Positions 19,020 through 27,455 are shown, numbered from the stretch's first letter. The stretch: DNA of 64,000 nucleotides from Mycobacterium sp. D16R12 (GCF_002013465.1 NZ_MAFC01000020.1:1-64000); one strand, 5' to 3'. Numbers and translations are program-made. The notes: a model not told the origin generated them from the sequence alone.

Positions 19020-19556
19020 ATGTCTGATGGTCTTCCCGCGAGCGGCTCATCCACGTCTGACGGTCTTCCCGCGAGCGGCTCATCCGCGAACGCACCCGCC
19101 CAGTTGAACTCCGAGTTCGCCGGCAAGCTCATCAAGTGGATGACCACAGCCAACGTCTGGCTGTACCAGCGGACCGACGGCCGTCTCGGCGGAAAGTGGC
19201 GTGTGGGTGCGGCTTTCCCGTGGGGCATACCGGTGCTGCTACTCACCACCACCGGGCGCAAGACGGGGCACACGCGGCTGAGCGCGTTGCTCTATCTACC
19301 CGACGGGGACAAGGTTGTCCTGGTCGCATCGCAGGGTGGACGTGACGCCAACCCGGCGTGGTATCTCAATCTGAAGGCGAATTCTGAAGTCACCGTTCAG
19401 ATCAAGGGCGATATCCGAGCGATGACGGCGCGCACCGCGACCGATGAGGAACGCTCGTTTTACTGGCCCAAGCTGGTCGAGCTGTACGCGGACTTCGACA
19501 AGTATCAGTCGTACACGACGCGCAAGATCCCCGTCGTCATCCTCGAGCGGGCGTAA
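19020..19556 (+). CDS. ddn: Deazaflavin (F420)-dependent nitroreductase Ddn
   Basis: F420H2-dependent reductase of the split-barrel FDOR-A family. The core (from LNSEFAGKLIKWM, about residue 29) is colinear with M. tuberculosis Ddn: TTTGRKTGH (F420 phosphate binding), GGRDANPAWYLNLKANP-like segment, and the C-terminal Tyr-rich LYADFDKYQSY that holds the catalytic Tyr. At 178 residues it is about 27 longer than the 151-residue M. tuberculosis protein. The extra N-terminus is made of two 11-residue repeats (SDGLPASGSS twice). A start downstream of the repeats cannot be excluded. Confidence 0.9.
   Translation: MSDGLPASGSSTSDGLPASGSSANAPAQLNSEFAGKLIKWMTTANVWLYQRTDGRLGGKWRVGAAFPWGIPVLLLTTTGRKTGHTRLSALLYLPDGDKVVLVASQGGRDANPAWYLNLKANSEVTVQIKGDIRAMTARTATDEERSFYWPKLVELYADFDKYQSYTTRKIPVVILERA
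19023..19085. repeat. Tandem 33-bp-period repeat at the ddn 5' end
   Basis: Two 30-nt copies (19023-19052 and 19056-19085), each TCTGAYGG, TCTTCCCGCGAGCGGCTCATCC, differ at one base and repeat every 33 nt. They encode SDGLPASGSS twice. A diverged third copy lies within the 5' end of fadE30 at 29425-29451. Confidence 0.85.
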
Positions 19557-19574
19557 ACCCCCGCCGGGCCAGAA

Positions 19575-20486
19575 TTAGGACTGGCTGCCGTATACCGGGA
19601 CCGGCGTGCGCGCCTTGCCGAGCAGGTCGGTGACCACTGGGCCCAATTCACTTGGATCCCAACGAGCTCCCTTGTCCACCTGCGGGCCGTGCGCCCAGCC
19701 TTCGGCCACGCGAATGACGCCCGCTTCGACCTCGAACACCTTCCCGGTGACATCGCGAGACTCCGGGCTGCCCAGCCACACCACCAGCGGCGAGACGTTC
19801 TCCGGCGCCATCGCGTCGAACGCGCCATCCTCGGGCTTGGCCATGGTCTCGGCAAAGACCGCCTCGGTCATCCGGGTGCGCGCGGCGGGAGCGATCGCAT
19901 TGACGGTGATGCCGTAGCGGCCCATCTCGGCGGCGGCCTGCAGGGTCAAGGTGGCGATACCGGCCTTGGCCGCTGCGTAGTTCCCTTGCCCGACACTGCC
20001 TTGCAGCCCGGCGGCGGAGCTGGTGTTGATGATGCGCGCGCCCACCGCGTTACCGGCCTTGAACTCATCGCGCCAATACGCGGCGGCGTGGCGCAAGGGC
20101 GCAAAGTGTCCCTTGAGATGCACGCGGATCACCGCATCCCACTCCTCCTCGCTCATGTTTGCGAGCATCCGGTCCCGCAGGAAACCGGCGTTGTTGACCA
20201 AAACATCCAGGCGGCCAAAAGAATTGACGGCGGTGTCGATCAGGTTCTTGGCGCCGTTCCAGTCGGCGACATCGTCACCATTGGTGACGGCCTCGCCACC
20301 CGCGGCCTTGATCTCCTCGACGACTTCCTGGGCCGGGCTGGTACCCGCCGATCCGTCCAGGCCCACACCGATGTCGTTGACGACCACGCGTGCGCCCTCG
20401 GCGGCGAACGCCAGCGCGTGCGCACGACCAATACCCCGGCCTGCGCCGGTGATGATGACAACCCGACCGTCGAGCAAACCTGGCAT
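19575..20486 (-). CDS. Short-chain dehydrogenase (Rv3548c-like)
   Basis: NAD(P)-dependent SDR of 303 residues with TGAGRGIGR cofactor motif, NNAG (VLVNNAGFL), and the Ser-Tyr-Lys triad in INTSSAA and GQGNYAAAKAG. The C-terminal extension is longer than in minimal SDRs and resembles the dehydrogenase part of multifunctional β-oxidation proteins, so a hydroxyacyl-CoA substrate is plausible. It follows the Rv3549c-like SDR by 3 nt in a minus-strand pair controlled from the KstR2 box at 21333. The exact reaction in ring degradation is not known to me. Confidence 0.88.
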   Translation of the reverse strand: MPGLLDGRVVIITGAGRGIGRAHALAFAAEGARVVVNDIGVGLDGSAGTSPAQEVVEEIKAAGGEAVTNGDDVADWNGAKNLIDTAVNSFGRLDVLVNNAGFLRDRMLANMSEEEWDAVIRVHLKGHFAPLRHAAAYWRDEFKAGNAVGARIINTSSAAGLQGSVGQGNYAAAKAGIATLTLQAAAEMGRYGITVNAIAPAARTRMTEAVFAETMAKPEDGAFDAMAPENVSPLVVWLGSPESRDVTGKVFEVEAGVIRVAEGWAHGPQVDKGARWDPSELGPVVTDLLGKARTPVPVYGSQS

Positions 20487-20489
20487 GTT

Positions 20490-21272
20490 CTATTCCTTTT
20501 CGCCGTTCTCATTGCTGTTGACATTTGCGGCGTCGAGGAACGCGGGGCGCTCCCCTCCGCCGTGAACCGTGAGGACCGAGCCGGTCACATACGACGACAA
20601 GGGTGAGGCAAGAAATGCTGCGGTCCAGCCGATCTCGTCGGGATTGGCAAGTCGACCAAGCGGCACCGTCGCACCGACCGAGGCGATCCCGTCTTCGTCG
20701 CCGTAATGCATTTCCGAGAGCTCGGTGCGGATCATTCCGGCAGCCAGCGCGTTCACCCGCACCTTGGGCGCCCATTCCACGGCCAGGCTCCGGGTCAGAC
20801 TCTCCAGTCCGGCCTTGGCCGCTCCGTACGCGGCAGTGCCCGGCGAGGGCCGGCTCGCGCTCACGCTGGTGATGTTGACGATGGTGCCGCCGTCGTCTTG
20901 GCGCTGCATCACGGCATTGGCGCGCTGCGAGACGAGCAGGGCAGAGAGCAGGTTCAGCTCGATGATCTTGCGGTGAAAGTTGTGGCTCGCGTCAGCGGCC
21001 AGCGCGAAGGGGGCGCCGCCGGCGTTGTTCACAACGACATCCAGGCGCCCGTGCCCGGACACGATGGTGTTGATGAGCGCGTCCACCGACTCTTCGTCGC
21101 GGACATCGCAGGAATGGAATTCGTAGGGGGTATCACCAGCGCGTCGTGCGCAGGTGATCACCGTCGCACCGAGCTCGTCGAACACCCGGCTGATCCCGGC
21201 GCCGACGCCGCGGACACCTCCGGTGACCAGCACGACGCGGCCCTCGAGGCCGAGTTCGTAAGGGGTTCGCAC
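20490..21272 (-). CDS. Short-chain dehydrogenase (Rv3549c-like)
   Basis: SDR of 260 residues starting at a GTG (21270-21272, VRTPYELG) with GAGGAG 6 nt upstream; the frame extends further up but crosses the KstR2 box and the divergent gene. Motifs: TGGVRGVGAG, VVVNNAGG, ITSVSASRPSPGTAAYGAAKAG. Divergent from echA20, with the KstR2 operator between. The partner SDR follows after 3 nt. A role on a ring C/D hydroxyacyl-CoA intermediate is inferred from the operator and neighbours. Confidence 0.9.
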   Translation of the reverse strand: MRTPYELGLEGRVVLVTGGVRGVGAGISRVFDELGATVITCARRAGDTPYEFHSCDVRDEESVDALINTIVSGHGRLDVVVNNAGGAPFALAADASHNFHRKIIELNLLSALLVSQRANAVMQRQDDGGTIVNITSVSASRPSPGTAAYGAAKAGLESLTRSLAVEWAPKVRVNALAAGMIRTELSEMHYGDEDGIASVGATVPLGRLANPDEIGWTAAFLASPLSSYVTGSVLTVHGGGERPAFLDAANVNSNENGEKE

Positions 21273-21332
21273 GTGGCTCCTCGCTGTGTTCCTGCTGTTT
21301 GTCCTGCGCTTTCGAGCCATGGTAGCGTACCA

Positions 21333-21346
21333 AGCAAGTGCTTGTT
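21333..21346. promoter_or_regulatory. KstR2 operator between the SDR pair and echA20
   Basis: AGCAAGTGCTTGTT fits A-N-CAAG-N2-CTTG-N-T exactly. It ends 20 nt before the echA20 ATG and 60 nt from the SDR start, so it should control both divergent units. Confidence 0.88.
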
Positions 21347-21366
21347 TCGGTACCTTGAGGAGTCTC

Positions 21367-22137
21367 ATGGGCATCATCACCGCGACGGTTGAACCGGGCA
21401 TCGTCACCGTCACCGTCGACTACCCGAAGGTCAATGCCATCCCCTCGCGTGGATGGTTTGAACTGGCCGATGCCATCTTGGCCGCGGGCAATGACCTGTC
21501 CACCCACGTGGTGATCCTGCGGGCCGAGGGCCGCGGGTTCAACGCGGGCGCCGACATCAAAGAGATGCAGGCCACCCAAGCAGAGGGCAAGGGCTACACC
21601 GCGCTGATCGACACCAACCGCGGCTGTTTCGAGGCCTTCAGCGCGGTGTATCGCTGCAAGGTGCCCGTCATCGCCGCCGTCAACGGCTTCTGCCTCGGCG
21701 GTGGAATTGGCTTGGTGGGCAACGCCGATGTGATCATCGCCTCCGATGATGCGGTGTTCAGCGTGCCCGAGGTAGACCGCGGCGCGCTCGGCACCGCCAC
21801 GCATCTGCAGCGGCTGGTCCCCCAGCACGTCATGCGCCGGATGTTCTACACGGCGGCCAAGATCGATGCAAAGACGTTGCACCACTACGGATCCATCCAC
21901 GAGGTGGTGCCGCGCGAGCAGCTCGACGAGGCCGCGCTACGCGTGGCACGTGACATCGCAGCCAAGGACACCCGTGTGATCCGGGCCGCCAAGGAAGCCA
22001 TCAACTTCATCGACCCGCAGGACGTCGAGTCGAGTTACCGCATGGAACAGGGCTTCACATTCGAGCTCAATCTGGCGGGTGTCGCCGACGAGCACCGTGA
22101 CGCATTCGTCGAGACCGGAAAGCCGAAGGGGAACTAA
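21367..22137 (+). CDS. echA20: EchA20, ring-opening hydrolase of the HIP pathway
   Basis: Crotonase-fold enzyme that opens the five-membered ring D of the methylhexahydroindane CoA intermediate, before IpdAB opens the last ring. The ATG at 21367 (MGIITATVEPG) has GAGGAG upstream and gives 256 residues. The crotonase oxyanion-hole segments are visible (GFNAGADIKEM about residues 59-69 and NGFCLGGGIGLVGNADV about 106-122). First gene of echA20-ipdA-ipdB-ipdC, with ipdA 3 nt downstream. Confidence 0.94.
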   Translation: MGIITATVEPGIVTVTVDYPKVNAIPSRGWFELADAILAAGNDLSTHVVILRAEGRGFNAGADIKEMQATQAEGKGYTALIDTNRGCFEAFSAVYRCKVPVIAAVNGFCLGGGIGLVGNADVIIASDDAVFSVPEVDRGALGTATHLQRLVPQHVMRRMFYTAAKIDAKTLHHYGSIHEVVPREQLDEAALRVARDIAAKDTRVIRAAKEAINFIDPQDVESSYRMEQGFTFELNLAGVADEHRDAFVETGKPKGN

Positions 22138-22140
22138 CTC

Positions 22141-23010
22141 ATGGGAGACAAGCGCACCACACTCGACGAGGTCGTCGCCGAGTTGCGCAGCGGCATGACC
22201 ATCGGACTCGGCGGCTGGGGTTCACGCCGCAAGCCGATGGCCTTCGTGCGCGCGATTCTGCGCTCGGACATCAAGGATTTGACGGTCGTGACCTACGGCG
22301 GACCGGACTTGGGCCTGCTCTGTTCTGCGGGCAAAGTGAAGAAGGCCTACTACGGCTTCGTCTCCCTGGATTCACCGCCGTTCTATGACCCGTGGTTCGC
22401 CAAGGCGCGCACCACGGGTGCGATCGAGTCCCGCGAAATGGATGAGGGCATGGTCAAGTGTGGTCTGGAGGCCGCCGCCGCCCGACTCCCGTTCCTGCCC
22501 ATCCGGGCCGGGCTGGGATCCGACGTCATGAACTTCTGGGGCGACGAACTCAAGACCGTCACATCGCCGTACGCGGATAACGAGACCCTGGTCGCGATGC
22601 CCGCGCTGAACCTGGACGCCGCGTTCGTGCACCTGAACCTGGGTGATGCCACCGGGAACGCCGCCTACACCGGTGTCGACCCGTACTTCGACGACCTCTA
22701 CTGCCTGGCGGCCGAACGCCGCTACCTCTCGGTGGAGAAGATCGTCTCCACCGAAGAACTGGTGAAAGCCGTTCCTCTGCAGTCCCTTCTGCTGAACCGC
22801 ATGATGGTCGACAAAGTGGTCGAGGCACCTGGTGGCGCGCACTTCACCATCGGCGCCGCCGATTACGGCCGTGACGAGAAGTTCCAGCGGCACTATGCCG
22901 AGGCCGCCGGTGATCCGGAGACCTGGCAGACGTTCGTCGACACGTATCTGTCCGGTTCCGAAGAGGACTACCAGGCAGCCGTCAAACGCTTTAAGGAGCA
23001 GCAGGCATGA
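22141..23010 (+). CDS. ipdA: IpdA, CoA-transferase-fold ring hydrolase α-subunit
   Basis: α-subunit (289 residues) of the IpdAB enzyme, a class I CoA-transferase relative that hydrolyses the last carbocyclic ring of the cholesterol nucleus (COCHEA-CoA). The family hallmarks are GLGGWGSRRKPMAFVRAI near the N-terminus (oxyanion GxGG) and REMDEGMVKCGLEAAAARLPFLPIRAGLGSD in the middle. It overlaps ipdB by 4 nt (ATGA), as expected for an obligate heteromer. A KstR2 operator lies upstream of echA20. Confidence 0.95.
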   Translation: MGDKRTTLDEVVAELRSGMTIGLGGWGSRRKPMAFVRAILRSDIKDLTVVTYGGPDLGLLCSAGKVKKAYYGFVSLDSPPFYDPWFAKARTTGAIESREMDEGMVKCGLEAAAARLPFLPIRAGLGSDVMNFWGDELKTVTSPYADNETLVAMPALNLDAAFVHLNLGDATGNAAYTGVDPYFDDLYCLAAERRYLSVEKIVSTEELVKAVPLQSLLLNRMMVDKVVEAPGGAHFTIGAADYGRDEKFQRHYAEAAGDPETWQTFVDTYLSGSEEDYQAAVKRFKEQQA

Positions 23011-23756
23011 GTGAGGCAACCCGCGCCGAGGTATGCGCCGTCGCATGCGCCGAGTTGTTCAGGGACGCAGGCGAGATCATGGCCTCTGCGATGTCGACGA
23101 TGTCCACCGTCGGCGCTCGGCTGGCGCGCCTGACCTTCTCCCCTGACCTGGTGCTCTCCGATGGCGAAGCCGTCCTGATGGCCGAGACACCGGCGATAGG
23201 CGGCACCTCTCCGATCGAGGGGTGGATGCCCTTCCGCAAGGTGTTCGATGTGGTGGCCTCCGGCCGTCGGCATGTTGTCATGGGCGCCAACCAGATTGAC
23301 CGCTACGGCAATCAGAACCTCTCGGCGTTCGGGCCGCTGCAACAACCCACCCGGCAGATGTTCGGGGTGCGCGGCGCTCCGGGAAACACCATCAACCACG
23401 CCACCTCGTATTGGGTGGGTAACCACTCGACGCGAGTCTTCGGCAACTCCGTCGACATCGTGTCCGGCGTCGGTTACGACAAGGCCGACCCCGCGAACCC
23501 CGCCTTCAAGTACCTCAACGTGTTCCGGGTGATCTCGAACCTGGGCGTGTTCGACTTCAACGGGCCCAACCATGAGATGCAGGCACTGACCCTGCACCCC
23601 GGGGTTTCGGCCGAGGACGTCACGTCGAACACCAGCTTCGAGGTACACGGTCTGGCCGACGCCGGCCAGACGCGGTTGCCCACCGAGGAAGAGTTGCGGA
23701 TCATCCGCGAGGTAATTGATCCGAAGTCATTCCGGGACAAGGAAGTCAAGGCGTGA
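23007..23756 (+). CDS. ipdB: IpdB, CoA-transferase-fold ring hydrolase β-subunit
   Basis: β-subunit (249 residues) of IpdAB. It has the CoA-transferase β-like layout (ARLTFSPDLVLSDGEAVLM, then IEGWMPFRKVFDVVASGRRHVVMGANQID) with GAPGNTINHATSYWVGNHSTRVF in the middle. The ATG overlaps the ipdA stop and its own stop overlaps the ipdC GTG, so the three genes are translationally coupled. Confidence 0.95.
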   Translation: MSEATRAEVCAVACAELFRDAGEIMASAMSTMSTVGARLARLTFSPDLVLSDGEAVLMAETPAIGGTSPIEGWMPFRKVFDVVASGRRHVVMGANQIDRYGNQNLSAFGPLQQPTRQMFGVRGAPGNTINHATSYWVGNHSTRVFGNSVDIVSGVGYDKADPANPAFKYLNVFRVISNLGVFDFNGPNHEMQALTLHPGVSAEDVTSNTSFEVHGLADAGQTRLPTEEELRIIREVIDPKSFRDKEVKA

Positions 23757-24829
23757 GCGCGCCGGTCCTCAAGACAGCGCTGACCGAGCTGGTCGGCATC
23801 GACCATCCCGTCGTGCAGACGGGCATGGGGTGGGTGGCGGGACCGCGCCTGGTGGCCGCCACCTCCAACGCCGGCGGTCTGGGCATTCTCGCCTCCGCGA
23901 CCATGACGCTGGAGGAACTGGTCGCGGCGGTCGCGAAGACGAAATCGCTGACCGATAAGCCGTTCGGTGTGAACATGCGCGCCGACGCCGGTGACGCCAC
24001 GGAGCGCATCGATCTGCTGATCCGCGAGAAGGTCAAGGTTGCCTCGTTTGCCCTGGCACCCAAGCAGGATCTGATCGCGAAACTCAAAGACAACGGCGTC
24101 GTCGTGGTTCCGTCCATCGGTGCGGCCAAGCACGCCAAGAAGGTGGCGGCCTGGGGCGCCGATGCCGTGATAGTGCAGGGCGGCGAGGGCGGTGGACATA
24201 CCGGCCCGGTCGCGACAACCCTGCTGCTGCCCTCGGTGCTCGACGCGGTCAAGGACACCGGAATGCCGGTCATCGCCGCCGGCGGATTCTTCGACGGGCG
24301 TGGCCTCGCGGCCGCGCTGTCCTACGGGGCCGCCGGTGTCGCCATGGGCACCCGATTCCTGCTGACCTCCGATAGCAGCGTGCCGGATGCGGTCAAGCAG
24401 CGCTATCTGGCGTCCGATCTCGGCGGCACCGTGGTATCGACTCGGGTTGACGGCATGCCGCACCGGGTGTTGCGTACCGAGCTGGTCGAGAAACTCGAAA
24501 GCGGTTCACGGGCGCGTGGTTTCAGTGCCGCGATCCTGAACGCGGCCAAGTTCAAGAAGATGACGGGCATGAGCTGGCGGTCCATGATCAAGGACGGCCT
24601 GGCGATGCGCCACGGCAAGGAGCTCACCTGGTCGCAGGTGCTCATGGCGGCGAACACCCCGATGCTGCTGAAAGCCGGCCTCGTCGAAGGGAATACCGGT
24701 GCCGGTGTTCTCGCCTCCGGTCAGGTCGCCGGCATCCTCGATGACCTGCCGAGCTGCCGGGAGCTGATCGACGCGATCGTCACCGAAGCCGTCGCACACC
24801 TGAAGAGTGCTAGCGCGGCCATTCTCTAA
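23753..24829 (+). CDS. ipdC: IpdC, FMN-dependent reductase/dehydrogenase of ring C/D catabolism
   Basis: TIM-barrel flavoprotein of the nitronate monooxygenase-like/enoyl reductase family (358 residues), required to desaturate the HIP-derived ring before EchA20. Visible features: VQTGMGWVAGPRLVAATSNAGGLGILAS at the N-terminus, VVPSIGAAKHAKK, then the FMN phosphate loop VQGGEGGGHTG (about residues 140-150) and IAAGGFFDGRGLAAALSYGA. GTG start inside the ipdB stop (GTGA). M. tuberculosis continues with fdxB after this gene, which is missing here. Confidence 0.93.
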   Translation: MSAPVLKTALTELVGIDHPVVQTGMGWVAGPRLVAATSNAGGLGILASATMTLEELVAAVAKTKSLTDKPFGVNMRADAGDATERIDLLIREKVKVASFALAPKQDLIAKLKDNGVVVVPSIGAAKHAKKVAAWGADAVIVQGGEGGGHTGPVATTLLLPSVLDAVKDTGMPVIAAGGFFDGRGLAAALSYGAAGVAMGTRFLLTSDSSVPDAVKQRYLASDLGGTVVSTRVDGMPHRVLRTELVEKLESGSRARGFSAAILNAAKFKKMTGMSWRSMIKDGLAMRHGKELTWSQVLMAANTPMLLKAGLVEGNTGAGVLASGQVAGILDDLPSCRELIDAIVTEAVAHLKSASAAIL

Positions 24830-24831
24830 CC

Positions 24832-24892
24832 GCCGAGTGTCGACTTTCCAGGTGGCCTGCTCGCACTATTGCCCAGAAAGTCGATATTCGGC
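24832..24892. terminator. Long inverted repeat after ipdC
   Basis: Arms of 17 nt (GCCGAGTGTCGACTTTC, 24832-24848; GAAAGTCGATATTCGGC, 24876-24892) pair with two G-U-compatible positions around a 27-nt spacer. It begins 2 nt after the ipdC stop. The stem would form in RNA, so a terminator or 3'-end protector is likely, but no U-tract follows. It may also be a copy of a dispersed element. Confidence 0.5.
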
Positions 24893-24949
24893 AGGAATGG
24901 GCAAGGATAGCGACAGCTGATTCACAGACTCCGGGAGAATCCTGGACGT

Positions 24950-25288
24950 ATGACGTTCCGAAAGTTCACCTTCTCGACAGCTGCCTGTTGTTTGGCGGCG
25001 GGCGCGGCGATCATCCTCGCCCCCCTCGCCGCCGCCGATAACGACCAGCCGTCCGTCCCCAACCACGGCATTCAGACCCCGAAGCAGGGCTCCATGGAGT
25101 TGCCCACAGACCGCGGTCGCGACCACGTATTACGTCAAGACCAATCCGTGGGAGGCGCAGACCCCGGAGTCCCGTACGGGACCGATCCCTATGTTCCCGA
25201 CCACGCAACCGATATCGGTGGAGCCGATCCGTCCACTCCGCTGGGCACCGATCCGGATGTGCCCTACGGAACGTGGGCTCAGAACTAA
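24950..25288 (+). CDS. Small secreted protein with two DPxxPxGTDPxVP repeats
   Basis: Predicted 112-residue exported protein: basic N-terminus and hydrophobic core (FSTAACCLAAGAAIILAPLAAA) with cleavage after about residue 29. The mature part is acidic and low-complexity, with a repeat GGADPGVPYGTDPYVPDH then GGADPSTPLGTDPDVPYG (about residues 68-107). I recognise no family. The stop codon overlaps that of the convergent secreted-protein gene by 4 nt. It occupies the place of fdxB/Rv3555c in M. tuberculosis. Confidence 0.75.
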   Translation: MTFRKFTFSTAACCLAAGAAIILAPLAAADNDQPSVPNHGIQTPKQGSMELPTDRGRDHVLRQDQSVGGADPGVPYGTDPYVPDHATDIGGADPSTPLGTDPDVPYGTWAQN

Positions 25289-25614
25289 TCGCCCGGTAGA
25301 GCAGGCCCCGGTAAGGGTGCAGGGGCCTGCTCCGGGATCCCCGAGTCGGGTGGCTGCGACCGAATGAACTCCGCGGCCCCCGGGCTGTCGAACATGCCCG
25401 TGTTGTCCCGCTTGCTCAACCAATCCCAGGCCTGGCCCATCCACATCGGGTCTTGCGGCAGGTCAGACATCTGCGGATTGAAGGGCAAACTGCCGCCCGG
25501 CAATCCGGGAATGCTGCAAACCTCCGGTGGACATGGCTCGGCAGATGCGGGGGCGCCGCTCGCGATGACGCCCAACGCCATCGCGGCCGCGCCGATCAGG
25601 ATTCCAGCTCGCAT
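25285..25614 (-). CDS. Small secreted proline-rich protein
   Basis: Predicted 109-residue exported protein with an N-terminal signal (RAGILIGAAAMALGVIASG, cleavage near ASA-EP), two nearby Cys (PCPPEVCSIPG) that could form a disulfide, a central MWMGQAWDWLSKRDNTGMF segment and a Pro-rich tail. Unknown family; similar short proteins are common in mycobacterial culture filtrates. Convergent with, and overlapping by 4 nt, the preceding secreted-protein gene; the fadA6 stop follows 40 nt upstream on the same strand side. Confidence 0.75.
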   Translation of the reverse strand: MRAGILIGAAAMALGVIASGAPASAEPCPPEVCSIPGLPGGSLPFNPQMSDLPQDPMWMGQAWDWLSKRDNTGMFDSPGAAEFIRSQPPDSGIPEQAPAPLPGPALPGD

Positions 25615-25654
25615 TCTGCGAGGCTACGCCTCGGACGCTCGACGGCGAGAACGA

Positions 25655-26803
25655 TCAGAGGCGCTCGATGATGGTGACGTTGGCGGTGCCGCCGCCCTCA
25701 CACATCGTCTGCAGCCCGTACTTGCCGCCGGTGCGCTCCAGCTCGTTGAGCATGGTGGCGAACAGCTTGGCGCCGGTGGCTCCCAGTGGGTGACCCAGCG
25801 CGATAGCGCCGCCGTTGGGGTTGACCTTCTTCAGGTCGACATCCAGTTCCTTGGCCCATGCCAACACAACGGGGGCGAAGGCCTCGTTGATCTCGACAAC
25901 ATCAATGTCGTCCATCGTCAGACCGGTCTTCTCCAGCGCGTACTTGGTGGCGGGGATGGGGCCGGTCAGCATGAACACCGGGTCATCGCCGCGGGCGCTG
26001 ATGTGATGGATACGCGCACGCGGCTTGAGGCCGTGCGCCTTCACCGCGCCTTCCGAAGCGACCAGGGTGGCGCTGCCACCGTCGGAGATCTGCGAAGCCA
26101 GGGCGGCGGTGAGACGCCCACCCTCGACCAGGGTCTTGAGCCCCGCCATCTTCTCCAGCGTGCTCTCGCGCGGCCCCTCGTCAACCCGGAAGTCGCCGAC
26201 CGGGATGATCTCGTTGTCGAAGTGCCCGTTGCGAATCGCGGCAAATGCTCGCTCATGGCTGGAGAGCGCGAACTGCTCCATCTCCTCGCGGCTGATGTCC
26301 CACTTCTCGGCGATCATCTCGGCACCGCGGAACTGGGAGATTTCCTGGTCACCGTAACGGTGCAGCCAGCCCTCGGATTCGGCTGTGGGCGAAGTGAATC
26401 CGTACTCCTTGCCGACGAGCATCGCCGCCGAGATCGGAATCTGGCTCATGTTCTGGAAACCACCGGCCACGATCAGGTCGGCGGTGCCGGACATGACAGC
26501 CTGCGCGGCAAAGGAAATGGCCTGCTGGCTCGATCCACACTGACGGTCGACGGTGCAGCCCGGCACCTCCTCCGGGTATCCACCGGCCAGCCACGCCAGG
26601 CGTCCGGCATTGCCTGCCTGCCCGCCGATGGCGTCCAGCACACCCATGATCACGTCGTCGATGGCGTCGGGGTCGACGTCGACGCGATCGAAGAGTCCCT
26701 TGAAAGTGGCCGCACCCAGATCCAGCGGGTGCACCGTGGACAGCGATCCGTTGCGCTTACCGACAGCAGTACGCACAGCGTCGATGATGTACGCCTCAGG
26801 CAT
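25655..26803 (-). CDS. fadA6: Thiolase FadA6
   Basis: Thiolase of 382 residues in the KstR2 regulon, acting at the end of ring C/D degradation (cleavage of a 3-oxo dicarboxylic acyl-CoA). It has the nucleophile Cys in VDRQCGSSQQ (about residue 88), [38 protein letters not shown] with the catalytic His, and QTMCEGGGTAN with the second Cys. It lies 16 nt after kstR2 on the minus strand, so repressor and thiolase are probably co-transcribed from the KstR2 box. Confidence 0.93.
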   Translation of the reverse strand: MPEAYIIDAVRTAVGKRNGSLSTVHPLDLGAATFKGLFDRVDVDPDAIDDVIMGVLDAIGGQAGNAGRLAWLAGGYPEEVPGCTVDRQCGSSQQAISFAAQAVMSGTADLIVAGGFQNMSQIPISAAMLVGKEYGFTSPTAESEGWLHRYGDQEISQFRGAEMIAEKWDISREEMEQFALSSHERAFAAIRNGHFDNEIIPVGDFRVDEGPRESTLEKMAGLKTLVEGGRLTAALASQISDGGSATLVASEGAVKAHGLKPRARIHHISARGDDPVFMLTGPIPATKYALEKTGLTMDDIDVVEINEAFAPVVLAWAKELDVDLKKVNPNGGAIALGHPLGATGAKLFATMLNELERTGGKYGLQTMCEGGGTANVTIIERL

Positions 26804-26819
26804 GGTGAATCTCCTTTGT

Positions 26820-27440
26820 CTATTCGGGTGACTGAACGGCGTTGTTCGTGGTGATCCCGCCGAGGACTATCGAGAGGTACTGTTCGGCGACTTCCTGCGC
26901 CGTGCGTGAACCACCAGGCCGGAACCAGCGCACCGATACCCAGGTCGCGTCGCGAATAAACCGGTACACCACGGCCACATCGAGATCCGCGCGGAAGTAG
27001 CCCTGCGCAATGCCGTCACGCAGCACTTCCAGCCAGAGCTCACGTTGCTCGGTGTTGAGCTCGTTCAGATAGGCGAACCGCTCCTGCGACAGCAGTCGAG
27101 GCGCCTCCGCCTGGTAGATGGCGACCTGCGCGTGCTTGGTTTCGATCGCGTCGAACGAGGCCAGGAACAGGCCCTTGAGGGTGTCGACAGGGTTCAGGTT
27201 GGCCGCCGCGATTTCGCGGTACCTCGTGAAGAGTCCCTCGAGGAAGTCGCGGAGCAGCTCGTCCACGATCGCTTCTTTGGAGTCGAAGTGGTGATAGAGA
27301 CTGCCGGACAGGATTCCCGCCGCATCGGCGATGTCACGCACCGTGGTGGCGCGCAGACCGCGTTCGGCGAACATGGCGGCCGCAAGGCTCAGCAGCTCGT
27401 CACGCCGAGACGGCGCATTCACCTCTGCCACGTTGTCCAC
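26820..27440 (-). CDS. kstR2: TetR repressor KstR2
   Basis: TetR-family repressor of the ring C/D (HIP) genes, relieved by HIP-CoA. The 206-residue protein has an N-terminal HTH (SLAAAMFAERGLRATTVRDIADAAGILSGSLYHHF split over residues 17-52) and a helical ligand domain with Arg/Trp-rich C-terminal part (DATWVSVRWFRPGG). Its own operator lies 16 nt upstream of the ATG, implying autoregulation, and fadA6 follows after 16 nt. Confidence 0.95.
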   Translation of the reverse strand: MDNVAEVNAPSRRDELLSLAAAMFAERGLRATTVRDIADAAGILSGSLYHHFDSKEAIVDELLRDFLEGLFTRYREIAAANLNPVDTLKGLFLASFDAIETKHAQVAIYQAEAPRLLSQERFAYLNELNTEQRELWLEVLRDGIAQGYFRADLDVAVVYRFIRDATWVSVRWFRPGGSRTAQEVAEQYLSIVLGGITTNNAVQSPE

Positions 27441-27455
27441 CTCCCCACTGTATCA

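Noticed and set aside
18616..19095. Longer N-terminus for the NTF2-like gene (start at 19095)
   Set aside because: It would translate the antisense of the ddn repeats; a GTG at 19002 fits the conserved domain.
25364..26854. 496-codon plus-strand open frame
   Set aside because: Antisense to fadA6 and the small secreted protein; amino-acid use is that of a GC-rich shadow frame.
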